Part shown: piece by piece, positions 35,377-43,733 of the stretch | How positions within the stretch are numbered: position 1 is the stretch's first letter | Layout of the letters: each line of letters starts with the position of its first letter | DNA from: Desulfitobacterium hafniense DCB-2 | GTDB taxonomy: Bacteria > Bacillota > Desulfitobacteriia > Desulfitobacteriales > Desulfitobacteriaceae | Direction of reading: 5' to 3' | Length of the DNA: 64,000 bases | Assembly: GCF_000021925.1 (NCBI RefSeq) | Contig: NC_011830.1 | Location: 2,008,501-2,072,500 of the forward strand | Made by a program: the position numbers and the translations under genes | Notes under the pieces: generated by a model | The model's database searches: none | Told to the model about the DNA's origin: nothing | What the model saw: the letters and a program-made list of their open reading frames with translations, nothing else

Positions 35377-35484
35377 CCTCTTCATCTGAATTTCTCTGGA
35401 ATTTTAGATGCGTCAAATTGACACGGCATCATTATGACACAATATTTCGAGTGGGAATTTCTTCAATTCAGTCCAACTTTCGCC

Positions 35485-35500
35485 TGGTATATTTAATGCA
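35485..35500 (+). promoter_or_regulatory. sigma-54-like promoter of MCP-like gene
   Basis: TGGTATATTTAATGCA keeps the GG-N10-GC core but has T for C at the -24 box and A for T before the -12 GC, so it is weaker than the others. It lies 116 bp before the start. Confidence 0.65.
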
Positions 35501-35615
35501 CTAATTAAGAATTTGATCCCAACAGGCATTAATCCCGACAAAATACGCATTTTGGAAAGTCAATCGGTACAGTGTCCGGGTATGAGCCAAATACTCTGAA
35601 AAGGAGATCAGTTCA

Positions 35616-36467
35616 TTGGATTACTGCGAGAAAAGCGATGAGGAAATACTGGAAAATTATGAAGAGGTATTGATTCATTTAAAAGATTTGCTGAACGAGG
35701 ATATGATGGCCACCATCACCAACAAAACACATAGCTATCGTTATTTTCCCGGGAATAAAATGGCCATAAAGGGAAAAGACCCTCATGCCAAAACAGAATT
35801 ATTGCCGGATAACCATCTGTTGCAAGCTATGAAAGCACGGAAGCGGAAAGTCACTATCGTGCCCAAGCATGAGATGGGATTTCCCTTCTTATCAATCGCC
35901 TATCCGATTGAAGGGGCCAATGGAGAAATAATCGGATGCGTCGGAATTGGCAAGAGCCTGGAAAGAGAACATAAAATTGAAGAGATATCACACGGTTTGG
36001 CTGCTACGCTTCAACAAGTCGATGCCGGCTTACAAGAAGTCGCTGCCGGTTCCCAGGGCCTTTCCCTAAAAATCAATACCGCGGTCAAGTTAGCAAATGA
36101 ATCGGCAATTAAAATTAAAGAAATTGATACCGTAATAAGCGCTATTTCCGATATATCTTCGTATTCCAACCTGCTTGGTTTAAATGCCTCCATAGAGGCT
36201 GCCCGGGCAGGAGAACATGGAAGAGGGTTTGCAGTAGTTGCCGAAGAAATGAGAAAGCTTGCCATGCAAAGCAACGTTTCTGCCAAAACGGTGACCCAAA
36301 TTCTTACTCAGATGAAGGACTCTATTGAAGAGATCATCGCAGAAATTAACGCTATTGGCAGCATTGCCGAAAACCAAGCGGCCGCCACTGAAGAAATAAC
36401 GGCCGCAGTTACGGATGTTGGCACTAATGCTCAAAACTTAGCAGCTTTATCCACGATAAGGGTCTAG
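35616..36467 (+). CDS. soluble methyl-accepting chemotaxis-type signalling protein
   Basis: The 283-residue protein has no transmembrane segment. An N-terminal ligand-sensing domain (about 20-120) reads like a PAS/Cache fold (FPFLSIAYPIEG...EIIGCVGIGKS). It is followed by an MCP signalling helix pair with the hairpin-tip segment EAARAGEHGRGFAVVAEEMRKLA. Only a short cytoplasmic coil is present, so it could signal to CheA from the cytoplasm or act as a one-piece sensor. The TTG start at 35616 follows AAGGAG. It lies between molybdoenzymes B and C under its own sigma-54-like promoter. Confidence 0.82.
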   Translation: MDYCEKSDEEILENYEEVLIHLKDLLNEDMMATITNKTHSYRYFPGNKMAIKGKDPHAKTELLPDNHLLQAMKARKRKVTIVPKHEMGFPFLSIAYPIEGANGEIIGCVGIGKSLEREHKIEEISHGLAATLQQVDAGLQEVAAGSQGLSLKINTAVKLANESAIKIKEIDTVISAISDISSYSNLLGLNASIEAARAGEHGRGFAVVAEEMRKLAMQSNVSAKTVTQILTQMKDSIEEIIAEINAIGSIAENQAAATEEITAAVTDVGTNAQNLAALSTIRV

Positions 36468-36572
36468 AGTCCTGCAAACCATTTCAAGATTCCCGTTGAA
36501 AACTTAATGAAGGGAGGTGCAAATCGGTCAGAAATTTTGGAAGAAAGACTGATTTTAGGAAGGAGTGTCTGA

Positions 36573-38957
36573 ATGAAATACCAAAAACCACCGACCAACA
36601 ACGAAGTTTATATGCGGAACGAAAATGTTTACGGGAAAAGAGTAAAAACCTGGAAGGAAGACGGATACACTGTTGTACGCGATCAGCAGTTTACCGCTCC
36701 GGGCTGTCACAACTCCTGTGGCATACTCTATTACCTCAAAGACGGCAAAGTAGCCAAAGTGGAGGGCGACCACACCCATCCGTTTAACCGGGGAAAAACC
36801 TGTATGCGCTGTCTGAATCTGCCGGAAATCATGTATCATCCCGAGCGCCTGAAATACCCGATGAAAAGAGTTGGCGAACGGGGCGAAAATAAATGGGAAC
36901 GTATCTCCTGGGATGAAGCCTACGCCCTCGTAAAGGAAAAATCAAGCCAATATACCAAGGAATTTGGCGCGGAGAGCATTGCGACCATCAACGGTACCGG
37001 TCGTAATATCTGTATCCAGTCCTCTGCTTTGAATTATGGAGGGTTCCACTCCCCAAATATTTCCCTGGCTTTCCTCAGCGGCTCCTGCTGCTATATTCCC
37101 CGGATGCTGGCTGCTGCCAAAGCCTGCGGCGCCAGAACAATTATCGATACCGCTGCCCAGCATCCGGTCGGCTACGAGCACCCCGAGTTTGAAGTGCCGG
37201 AAGTCATCGTCAACTGGGCCAAGAACGGCCTGGCCTGCAATGCCGACGGTACGCTGGGTCACTGGATCGTTGACCTGATGAAACAGGGCACCAAGCTGAT
37301 CGTGATTGATCCCAGTCTGACCTGGCTGGCTTCCCGTGCCGACGTCTGGCTGAGAATCCGCCCCGGCACCGATACCGCGCTGGCTCTGGGTATGGCCAAT
37401 ATCATTATCCAGGAAGGATTATATGATAAAGAGTTCTGCGACTTGTGGTCCTATGGTTTTGAGGAATTTGCCGCGCGCTGTGCCGAATACCCGGTGGAAA
37501 AAGTAGCCGACATCTGCTGGTGTCCCAAAGAAAAAATCATCGAAGCGGCCCGCCTGTATGGCAAAGCCAAACCGGCCAGCATCGAATGGGGACTGCCGCT
37601 CGACCAGTGTAAGAACGGAATGGCGGCCAGCCATGCGGTTCATCACCTGAGAGCCTTAACTGGTAATCTGGACGTGCCCGGCGGCGACCTATTAATTCGC
37701 CACACCAATGCTCTGGATTCCCAAATGAATTCCCTTATCGAGTATGTTCCTAAAGAAGATCTGGAAAACAAACGCCTGGGTGCCAATGTTTCGCCCTTTA
37801 CCGTCGGCCATCAGGGCGCAACCGCCCAGCCTGACGCCATCTTAAGGGCCATCGAAACCGGCGACCCCTATGCAATAAAAATGATCGTCCTATTCGGAAC
37901 CAACCCCATATCAAACATGGCGGCTGAAGCTCCCAGAGTCAGAGAAGCGCTGAAGAAAGTCGACTTCGTTATGAGCTTGGATTACTACATGACGCCTACC
38001 AATATCGCCTGCGCCGATCTCGTTCTGCCGATTGCCATGAGCGCTGAACGCAATGCCGCCAGTCATAACTTTGTCCCGCTCAAGATCGAAAGCAAATTCA
38101 CTCAATACTATGACGCCAAAAGCGACGACCAAATCACTGCCGAGCTGGGTCATGTGCTCGATCCCGAAGGCGGATTCAAAAACATCAAAACCGACATCGA
38201 CTTTGTCAACGCTTACCTGAGACAGTGGGCAGAGCCCAGCGAGGGTGATCTGACCTTCGACGATGTCGTTAATGGTCCCAACCTGGGTTACGTGTATGAC
38301 GATTGGAACGCCACCTACTATAAATACAAAAAAGGCCTGTTAAGAGCCGATGGCCAGCCCGGATTCAATACGCCAACCGGCAGATATGAATTCTATGTGA
38401 CAGCTTACGCCGCCTGGGGCAAATTCGACCCGCTGCCTGCTCACGAGGAACCGCCGGAAAGCCCTTACAGCACGCCGCAGTTATTCGAACAGTATCCACT
38501 GATCTTCACTGCAGGCCACCGCTCCTATGAATTCTTCCATTCCGAAGGACGCAATCAGCCGACCATGAGAGAGTTCCACCCCTGGCCGCTGTGCGAGCTT
38601 CATCCCGATACCGCCGCAAAATACGGCCTGGCCGAAGGTGACTGGGTATGGATGGAAAACCAGCGCGGCAAATGCAAACAAAAGCTGAAACTAAATCCTT
38701 CCCTCGATCTGCGGCAGTGCCGGGCCGAGCATGGGTGGTGGTATCCGGAAAGAGCAGGCGCAGAACCTTCTCTGTATGGAACCTTTGACAGCAACCCCAA
38801 TAATTTGATCCCCCAATATCAATTTGGTCCGACCGCTTACGGTGCCCCCTATAAGACCCAGCTTTGCAAGGTTTACAAAGTCACCCCGGAAAACGATGAA
38901 AATCTCACGGAAAGACTGATCAAGACGGGAGGGTTCAGCTATGTCCGCGAATACTGA
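36573..38957 (+). CDS. molybdopterin oxidoreductase C (acetylene hydratase / catechol dehydroxylase-like)
   Basis: The 794-residue cytoplasmic enzyme is closest to B. The first Cys of the N-terminal Fe-S set is replaced (VVRDQQFTAPGCHNSC), leaving C-x3-C and TCMRC. Either the cluster is ligated differently or it is lost. The probable metal ligand is a Cys in GSCCYIPR. FFHSEGRNQ and EHGWWYPE lie in the C-terminal domain. The stop overlaps the Fe-S subunit start by 17 bp, a strong coupling. The ribosome site GGAAGGAG precedes ATG. The substrate is unknown and may be close to that of B. Confidence 0.92.
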   Translation: MKYQKPPTNNEVYMRNENVYGKRVKTWKEDGYTVVRDQQFTAPGCHNSCGILYYLKDGKVAKVEGDHTHPFNRGKTCMRCLNLPEIMYHPERLKYPMKRVGERGENKWERISWDEAYALVKEKSSQYTKEFGAESIATINGTGRNICIQSSALNYGGFHSPNISLAFLSGSCCYIPRMLAAAKACGARTIIDTAAQHPVGYEHPEFEVPEVIVNWAKNGLACNADGTLGHWIVDLMKQGTKLIVIDPSLTWLASRADVWLRIRPGTDTALALGMANIIIQEGLYDKEFCDLWSYGFEEFAARCAEYPVEKVADICWCPKEKIIEAARLYGKAKPASIEWGLPLDQCKNGMAASHAVHHLRALTGNLDVPGGDLLIRHTNALDSQMNSLIEYVPKEDLENKRLGANVSPFTVGHQGATAQPDAILRAIETGDPYAIKMIVLFGTNPISNMAAEAPRVREALKKVDFVMSLDYYMTPTNIACADLVLPIAMSAERNAASHNFVPLKIESKFTQYYDAKSDDQITAELGHVLDPEGGFKNIKTDIDFVNAYLRQWAEPSEGDLTFDDVVNGPNLGYVYDDWNATYYKYKKGLLRADGQPGFNTPTGRYEFYVTAYAAWGKFDPLPAHEEPPESPYSTPQLFEQYPLIFTAGHRSYEFFHSEGRNQPTMREFHPWPLCELHPDTAAKYGLAEGDWVWMENQRGKCKQKLKLNPSLDLRQCRAEHGWWYPERAGAEPSLYGTFDSNPNNLIPQYQFGPTAYGAPYKTQLCKVYKVTPENDENLTERLIKTGGFSYVREY

Positions 38958-39288
38958 AAAATACGCCTTATTAATCGATTATGAATTCTGCACAGGCTGC
39001 CATTCCTGCGAGGTGGCCTGCAAGAAGGAATTAGAACTTCCTTTCGGCAAATACGGGATCAAGCTTTTGCAACACGGTCCTACCGAGGTCTATCCTGATC
39101 AGTGGGAGTGGAATTACATCCCTTTTCCTACCAAGCTTTGTGATCTGTGCGAGACCCGTGTAGCCTCAGGCCGGTTGCCCGGCTGCGTCCACAACTGCCA
39201 GGCAGGATGCATGCAGTTCGGAACCATCGAGGAATTGACGCCCCATCTGGCCTTGAAACCCAACCGAGTCATATTTTCACCGAAATAG
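38941..39288 (+). CDS. short 4Fe-4S ferredoxin-like subunit C
   Basis: The 115-residue protein has CTGCHSCEVAC, CDLC and PGCVHNC, two [4Fe-4S] clusters as in the other two short subunits. Its ATG lies inside the last codons of molybdoenzyme C, and the ribosome site GGGAGGG is within that gene. A terminator follows at 39367. Confidence 0.92.
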   Translation: MSANTEKYALLIDYEFCTGCHSCEVACKKELELPFGKYGIKLLQHGPTEVYPDQWEWNYIPFPTKLCDLCETRVASGRLPGCVHNCQAGCMQFGTIEELTPHLALKPNRVIFSPK

Positions 39289-39366
39289 GGATTGAGCACA
39301 ACCTCAATTAAACCTGCACTCTATTAATTTCCAGATCCGCCTTGCTATCAAAACCCAAAAGTATCA

Positions 39367-39398
39367 AACACCCTCATTATGGATTGAGGGTGTTTTTT
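39367..39398 (+). terminator. intrinsic terminator ending the molybdoenzyme C operon
   Basis: AACACCCTCA pairs with TGAGGGTGTT around an eight-base loop and is followed by TTTT. Confidence 0.9.
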
Positions 39399-39710
39399 GT
39401 GCGCCAGGTAGTCGCACCGCCTCGTTAAACGAGGCAACTTAGTGGATTAAGAACAGCGTATGTTGAGCCAGTGGTAGAGCCAATATTCCACGAAAATTCC
39501 TATGGATATCGTCCTAATAGAGCGGCTATAAATGCGGTTGGACAGGCAAGACAAAGATGTTGGAAATATGATTTTTTCATAGAACTCGACATCAAGGGAT
39601 TATTTGATAACATAGACCATGAATTGCTAATGAGAGTGGTTAAGAGACATGTTAAAGAACTGTGGATACGACTTTATATTGAAAGATGGCTCAAAGCACC
39701 TAATGGGTGA
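39399..39710 (+). mobile_element. decayed group II intron with reverse transcriptase fragment
   Basis: From 39429 to the stop at 39710 the frame encodes only a mid-part of a group II intron RT: VEPIFHENSYGYRPNRAA and the fingers/palm segment LDIKGLFDNIDHELL, ending KAPNG then stop. N-terminal, catalytic and maturase parts of the usual 400-600 residues are missing, so it is a pseudogene. GTGCGCC at 39399 matches the canonical 5' end of group II introns, immediately after a terminator, which is a typical insertion site for such introns. The 3' end is not visible. Bases 39711-39829 hold no gene. Confidence 0.8.
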
Positions 39711-39829
39711 CCTCCTATTCGATTGGCTGGATATAAGGCATTATGGCTGCTTTAAGTTATAAATCCGGAAAGTATCTGGCAAAATATAACTTGTAGAATG
39801 AACCTACAGAATGAATGAGGTGCAAGACA

Positions 39830-40912
39830 ATGTCCATAGTACCTGCTTTATCGATTGCTTTGCAGGCCGGGGTTCCCATACTTGCCTGGGGTCCTCCCGG
39901 TGTGGGAAAAACAGCGACCATAACTTCTCTTGCGGAGGCTCTTGAGCTGCCGCTGGAAGTGGTGATCGCCTCCATTCGTGAACCTGCGGATTTTTCCGGC
40001 CTGCCTGTAGTGGGTGAAGCAGGCGTACACCTGGAGCCTCCGGCCTGGGCCCATCGCCTGGTACGAGCCGGGAAAGGAGTGCTCTTTCTGGATGAACTAT
40101 CCACAGCCCCACCGGCTGTTCAGTCTGCCTTATTGAGGGTTGTTTTGGAAAGGGCGGTGGGCGATTTGACTTTGCCCGGCAGTGTTTCCGTGGTTGCCTC
40201 GGCCAATCCGCCGGAACAGGCGGTTGGCGGATGGGATCTGTCCCCCCCGCTGGCCAACCGATTCTGCCACCTTTATTGGTCATTGGACACCCAGGGGTGG
40301 ATTGATGGCATGATTCATGGATGGTCTATAAGCCATTTAGCCCGGCTCCCTCAAGGCTGGGAAGATGCCGTGACGGCTAAACAAGGGCTGCTTGCCTCCT
40401 TTATCCGGCACAGACCTCATTTGCTGCTGCAGGTGCCCCATGATGAAAGTCAAGCCGGCCGTGCCTGGCCGTCGCCAAGGTCATGGGCCATGGCTGCCCG
40501 GTTATTGGCGGCAGCAGATTCCGTGACGGCAGATGATGATGTGGTGGCCGCACTTTTGGCGGGCTGCATCGGGGAGGGTGCCTGCCTGGAATTCCTCGCC
40601 TGGCGCAAAGATTTGGATCTGCCGGATCCGGAAGAAATACTGGCCGACCCAACCCGGCTTAAACTGCCGGACCGGGGAGATCAGTCCTTTGCCATATTGA
40701 CCGCAGTCATAACGGCAGCTACAGGAAGGCTGACGAAAGAACGCTGGGCCGCCGCCTGGATCGTCCTTGCTCTGGCTGCGGAGCAGGGGAAAAAAGATGT
40801 GGCAGCGGTGGCCGCCAAAAAATTAGCTGCGGCGCGAAGGCCCGAATTTCCTCTGCCCCAAAAAGAGCTTCATGAGTTTGTCCCGCTGCTGCAGCAAGGG
40901 GGCCTGATGTGA
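39830..40912 (+). CDS. MoxR-type AAA+ ATPase
   Basis: The 360-residue protein has Walker A GPPGVGKT at 21-28, Walker B VLFLDEL near 88, and the sensor SANPPEQ near 123. This is the MoxR/dynein-related group. An alternative start at 39815 adds five residues; 39830 fits the GAGG site better. It is first in a three-gene coupled operon whose last gene encodes a VWA-domain protein. MoxR-VWA pairs assist metal-enzyme maturation in other systems (for example the cox and nor clusters), a possible role for the nearby molybdoenzymes. Confidence 0.85.
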   Translation: MSIVPALSIALQAGVPILAWGPPGVGKTATITSLAEALELPLEVVIASIREPADFSGLPVVGEAGVHLEPPAWAHRLVRAGKGVLFLDELSTAPPAVQSALLRVVLERAVGDLTLPGSVSVVASANPPEQAVGGWDLSPPLANRFCHLYWSLDTQGWIDGMIHGWSISHLARLPQGWEDAVTAKQGLLASFIRHRPHLLLQVPHDESQAGRAWPSPRSWAMAARLLAAADSVTADDDVVAALLAGCIGEGACLEFLAWRKDLDLPDPEEILADPTRLKLPDRGDQSFAILTAVITAATGRLTKERWAAAWIVLALAAEQGKKDVAAVAAKKLAAARRPEFPLPQKELHEFVPLLQQGGLM

Positions 40913-41571
40913 ATCCTCCAGCCATCCATTATAAAAGCCTTCCCTGGGCGGAGAATGCCTCAAAAATTTATAAATATGGCCAGGTCGTCGTGGGCATGGG
41001 GTCCGGCCATGAGCCAAGACTGGATTTCTATAACAGCACAAGTTCAAATCTGCCGGCCTATCTTATCTATGTGGTTTTTAAAATCACTCTGGGTGAAGGC
41101 TGGGTTGAAGAACTTGAAAAAATTCATCGTCAACGTCCCGGTTTATGGAAGACAGAAGTCTGCCTTAATCAAGAGGGATGGGAAGAATACCGCCTTTATA
41201 CCCTTAAACAGGATAAGCCCATTTGCTCATCACGGATCAGTATTGCCAACAGCCGGATTCACTCCTTTTCCATTGGGGCCGAGGATGTTGCCCCTCTTCT
41301 GAAAAAGGTTATCGAGAACTATCCCCCGGTTTTTCTGCCGAAACTCAAAAACTATCGCTATACTTACTTTTTTCCGGGGTACCTTCCTTTTTATAGCTTA
41401 AACAAAGCTTCAACCCGGCTGGGGGAAGAGATGAGCAGGCAGAGGGAAGAAACCCGGAAAATCACGGCGGATGAAAATACCTTGCAAACAGGTGCCTGTT
41501 GGGCCGGTGATTCTTCCGGACTCCTGGAAACCATTGAAGCCTTAAAATGCCTGGAGGTGTTCATGGCGTGA
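40909..41571 (+). CDS. hypothetical protein between MoxR and VWA genes, 220 aa
   Basis: GTG start overlapping the MoxR stop as GTGA. The protein is soluble and rich in aromatic residues, with no recognised motif (segments such as YRYTYFFPGYLPFYSLN are not diagnostic). It is translationally coupled on both sides (the next gene also starts at a GTGA overlap), so it is expected to work with the ATPase and the VWA protein. Function is not recognised. Confidence 0.75.
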   Translation: MNPPAIHYKSLPWAENASKIYKYGQVVVGMGSGHEPRLDFYNSTSSNLPAYLIYVVFKITLGEGWVEELEKIHRQRPGLWKTEVCLNQEGWEEYRLYTLKQDKPICSSRISIANSRIHSFSIGAEDVAPLLKKVIENYPPVFLPKLKNYRYTYFFPGYLPFYSLNKASTRLGEEMSRQREETRKITADENTLQTGACWAGDSSGLLETIEALKCLEVFMA

Positions 41572-42944
41572 CTTTTCCGCAGGAATTGCAGGCAGCCCGT
41601 CTGCGCCTGATCAAAGAACGCCCTTATCTGGCTTCGGCAGCATGGGCTCTCCAACCGGCAGCAAAGCCGGGCTTGGGGACTCTGGCCGTGGATATGTATT
41701 GGCGGCTCTATTATGATCCTGGAGTTTTATCCCAGTGGACCCCGGAAATAATGGGGGGAGTTCTTTACCATGAGATTTGTCATCTGCTTCGGGATCATCC
41801 GGAGCGAATGAAATACTTTAATCCCCAATTAAGCAATCTGGCTGCTGATGCGGAAATCAACGATGACCTGATCCGTGAAGGGGTCAAGTTTCCTGTGCAG
41901 CCGGTTACCCCTCAATCCCTCGGCCTGCCGGATAATCTGCTTGCAGAGGAGTACTATACTGCATTGGCGGGTCAGGAAAAGCAATCTGCAGACGGCTCCC
42001 CAGAGAATGAACAAACGGATGCACCCGGGCAGGAGAGTGATCAAAATAACAGAGGCAATTCCCATAATGAGAATGGCCAGGATGCCCAGGCTGCGGAGAG
42101 AGCCCATGAGAAGCATGGTCAAGGGGAGAAAGATCCGGGGAAGAAGGATCCTATGAAGAAAAACAGTCAAAGTTGTGAAGAAGAGGAACGGCCTATGCCT
42201 GGTTCAGGCCGCTGCGGTTCCTGTGCTACAGGTCAAAGGGCACCTTGGGAGGAGGAGCCTCCCGGCAAAGGTTCAGCATCCGGTATCAGCCCGGTGGAGG
42301 GAGAGCTGATCCGGCGGGATGTGGCCCATCAAATCGAAGAACAGGCCAGAGGTCAGGGAAAGGTTCCCGGACATTTAGTACGGTGGGCTGAGGAAAAGCT
42401 CCGCCCCAAAATCGACTGGAAAAAGCAGCTTGCCTCGGCAATCCGCCGCACTGTAGCGGATACGGCAGGAGCCACGGATTATTCTTACAGCCGTCCCTCC
42501 CGGCGCCAGGGAAAGGTTGGCAAGGGAGAGGTTATTTTGCCCTCCCTGCGGCGGCCTGTGCCGGCGGTTGCCATCATAGCGGACACCAGCGCCAGTATAT
42601 CCGATTCGATGCTGGCCCGGACCCTTGCCGAGATTTCCGGCATTCTTAAAGCATTAGGCCAGCAAGAAGGAGTTCAGGTCCTGGCCGTGGATCATACGGT
42701 TCAATCCTGCCGCAGGATGTTTCGTCCGGAGCAAATCCGGCTTGCCGGCGGTGGTGGAACAGATATGGGGGCCGGCCTGGAAGGTGCATCGAGACTGAGG
42801 CCGCTGCCCCAGGTGGGAATCGTGCTGACCGACGGTTATACATCCTGGCCGCCGCAGCCGCCGCAAGGAATGAGGGTTATCGTCGTGTTGTCAGGAGAAG
42901 GAACAGCTCCGGATTGGGCCAAAGTGATTCAAATGAGTGTATAG
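41568..42944 (+). CDS. DUF2201-type putative metallopeptidase with VWA-like domain
   Basis: The 458-residue protein has an N-terminal HEICH motif (68-72) as the zinc-metallopeptidase-like signature. A long hydrophilic Asp/Glu/Lys-rich linker covers about 150-250. The C-terminal VWA-like domain has MIDAS residues DTSAS, GGGTDM and TDG. The start is GTG at 41568, overlapping the preceding stop (GTGA), with GGAGG upstream. It forms a MoxR-VWA pair with the ATPase and probably remodels or inserts metal into a target complex. Whether the peptidase site is active is unknown. Confidence 0.85.
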   Translation: MTFPQELQAARLRLIKERPYLASAAWALQPAAKPGLGTLAVDMYWRLYYDPGVLSQWTPEIMGGVLYHEICHLLRDHPERMKYFNPQLSNLAADAEINDDLIREGVKFPVQPVTPQSLGLPDNLLAEEYYTALAGQEKQSADGSPENEQTDAPGQESDQNNRGNSHNENGQDAQAAERAHEKHGQGEKDPGKKDPMKKNSQSCEEEERPMPGSGRCGSCATGQRAPWEEEPPGKGSASGISPVEGELIRRDVAHQIEEQARGQGKVPGHLVRWAEEKLRPKIDWKKQLASAIRRTVADTAGATDYSYSRPSRRQGKVGKGEVILPSLRRPVPAVAIIADTSASISDSMLARTLAEISGILKALGQQEGVQVLAVDHTVQSCRRMFRPEQIRLAGGGGTDMGAGLEGASRLRPLPQVGIVLTDGYTSWPPQPPQGMRVIVVLSGEGTAPDWAKVIQMSV

Positions 42945-42992
42945 ATACCTGATGAGAGTATAGACACCTGAATGAAGTATATAGATACCTAA
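42935..42992 (+). repeat. three imperfect GTATAGAYACCTGA repeats
   Basis: Three copies of about 18 bp follow one another across the stop codon of the VWA gene. No function is evident. Confidence 0.6.
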
Positions 42993-43303
42993 AGGAAAAG
43001 GGCCTGATGCAAAACGTTGCTCATAACGTAGTGCGTCAGGCCCTGTCGGCATCTGCCGGTCCGGGCGAAGTTTCATTATGAAAAACCTTTGCTATATTGA
43101 GACATAATCAGGCCAGGCGCTCCTGGGGCAAAAGGCTGGAAAAGCCTGATAGACAAGGGATTGTGAACTTGACCGCGTTTGGCATGTTTCTTGCATATGT
43201 TTCTGGTGTGAAAGGGCCGGTAAGACAAAAAGCATTAAGTATCCTTTAATAAGTTGATAATTAAGGAGTTAGCCGGTAAGACGAAAATCAGGAGGAATCT
43301 AAG
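42945..43303. other. 359-bp gap before the RHH regulator
   Basis: It holds the end of a short repeat, a hairpin (42999-43044) with arms AGGGCCTGA...AACGT and ACGT...TCAGGCCCT that may terminate the VWA operon, and a sigma-54 promoter (43181-43196). No gene was seen. Confidence 0.65.
43181..43196 (+). promoter_or_regulatory. sigma-54 promoter heading the arsenic-like cluster
   Basis: TGGCATGTTTCTTGCA is a full -24/-12 match, 108 bp before the RHH gene. No other clear promoter was found before the next genes. Confidence 0.88.
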
Positions 43304-43627
43304 ATGGGATCAGAACTTAAATCTGTCACGGTAAAAATGCCTGCAGCCATGGTGGATCAACTCAAATGGATTGCCGAGAAAAGGGGAGAGACCGTATCCG
43401 ATACGGTTCGGAAGTTAATCAATAGAGCATTGGCAGAGAGGGTCTATGAAAAGAATACCGAGCTCTTGACCAAAGTCGTTCGTCAGCAGGTCGAAGCCGC
43501 TATCAAATCCTATGTTATTTTCCCATCCTTGGATAATACGGAACGAACCGTAAGATTGGTGGATCAGGTCTTTGACCGCAGAGTCAGCCTGAGCAGAGAG
43601 AATCGTGACAACAATTTACTGAGTTAG
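43304..43627 (+). CDS. ribbon-helix-helix (CopG-type) DNA-binding protein
   Basis: The 107-residue protein starts with the beta strand KSVTVKMPAAM followed by two helices (VDQLKWIAEKRG, TVSDTVRKLINRAL), which is the RHH fold. The C-terminal half is helical and could bind a ligand or effector protein. The ribosome site is CAGGAGG. As first gene behind the sigma-54 promoter it probably regulates the cluster that follows. It is not ArsR-like. Confidence 0.85.
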   Translation: MGSELKSVTVKMPAAMVDQLKWIAEKRGETVSDTVRKLINRALAERVYEKNTELLTKVVRQQVEAAIKSYVIFPSLDNTERTVRLVDQVFDRRVSLSRENRDNNLLS

Positions 43628-43733
43628 TGGACAAACTCCTGGGCAGGATTCCCCGGAGCCGGTGTACAGTTTTGATGCGCTGTATCCCACTGTGATGCAC
43701 TGAAATGAGACAAAGAAAGAAGGCAGGAAAATC

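Larger units (their letters stand above)
35261..35615. other. 355-bp gap before the MCP-like gene
   Basis: It contains a terminator-like stem (35339-35376), two TGACAC half-sites 16 bp apart (about 35419-35440) that could bind an activator, and a sigma-54-like promoter (35485-35500). No gene was seen. Confidence 0.65.

Noticed and set aside
3242..38957. Tat export of molybdoenzymes
   Set aside because: None of the five catalytic subunits begins with a twin-arginine signal; all appear cytoplasmic.
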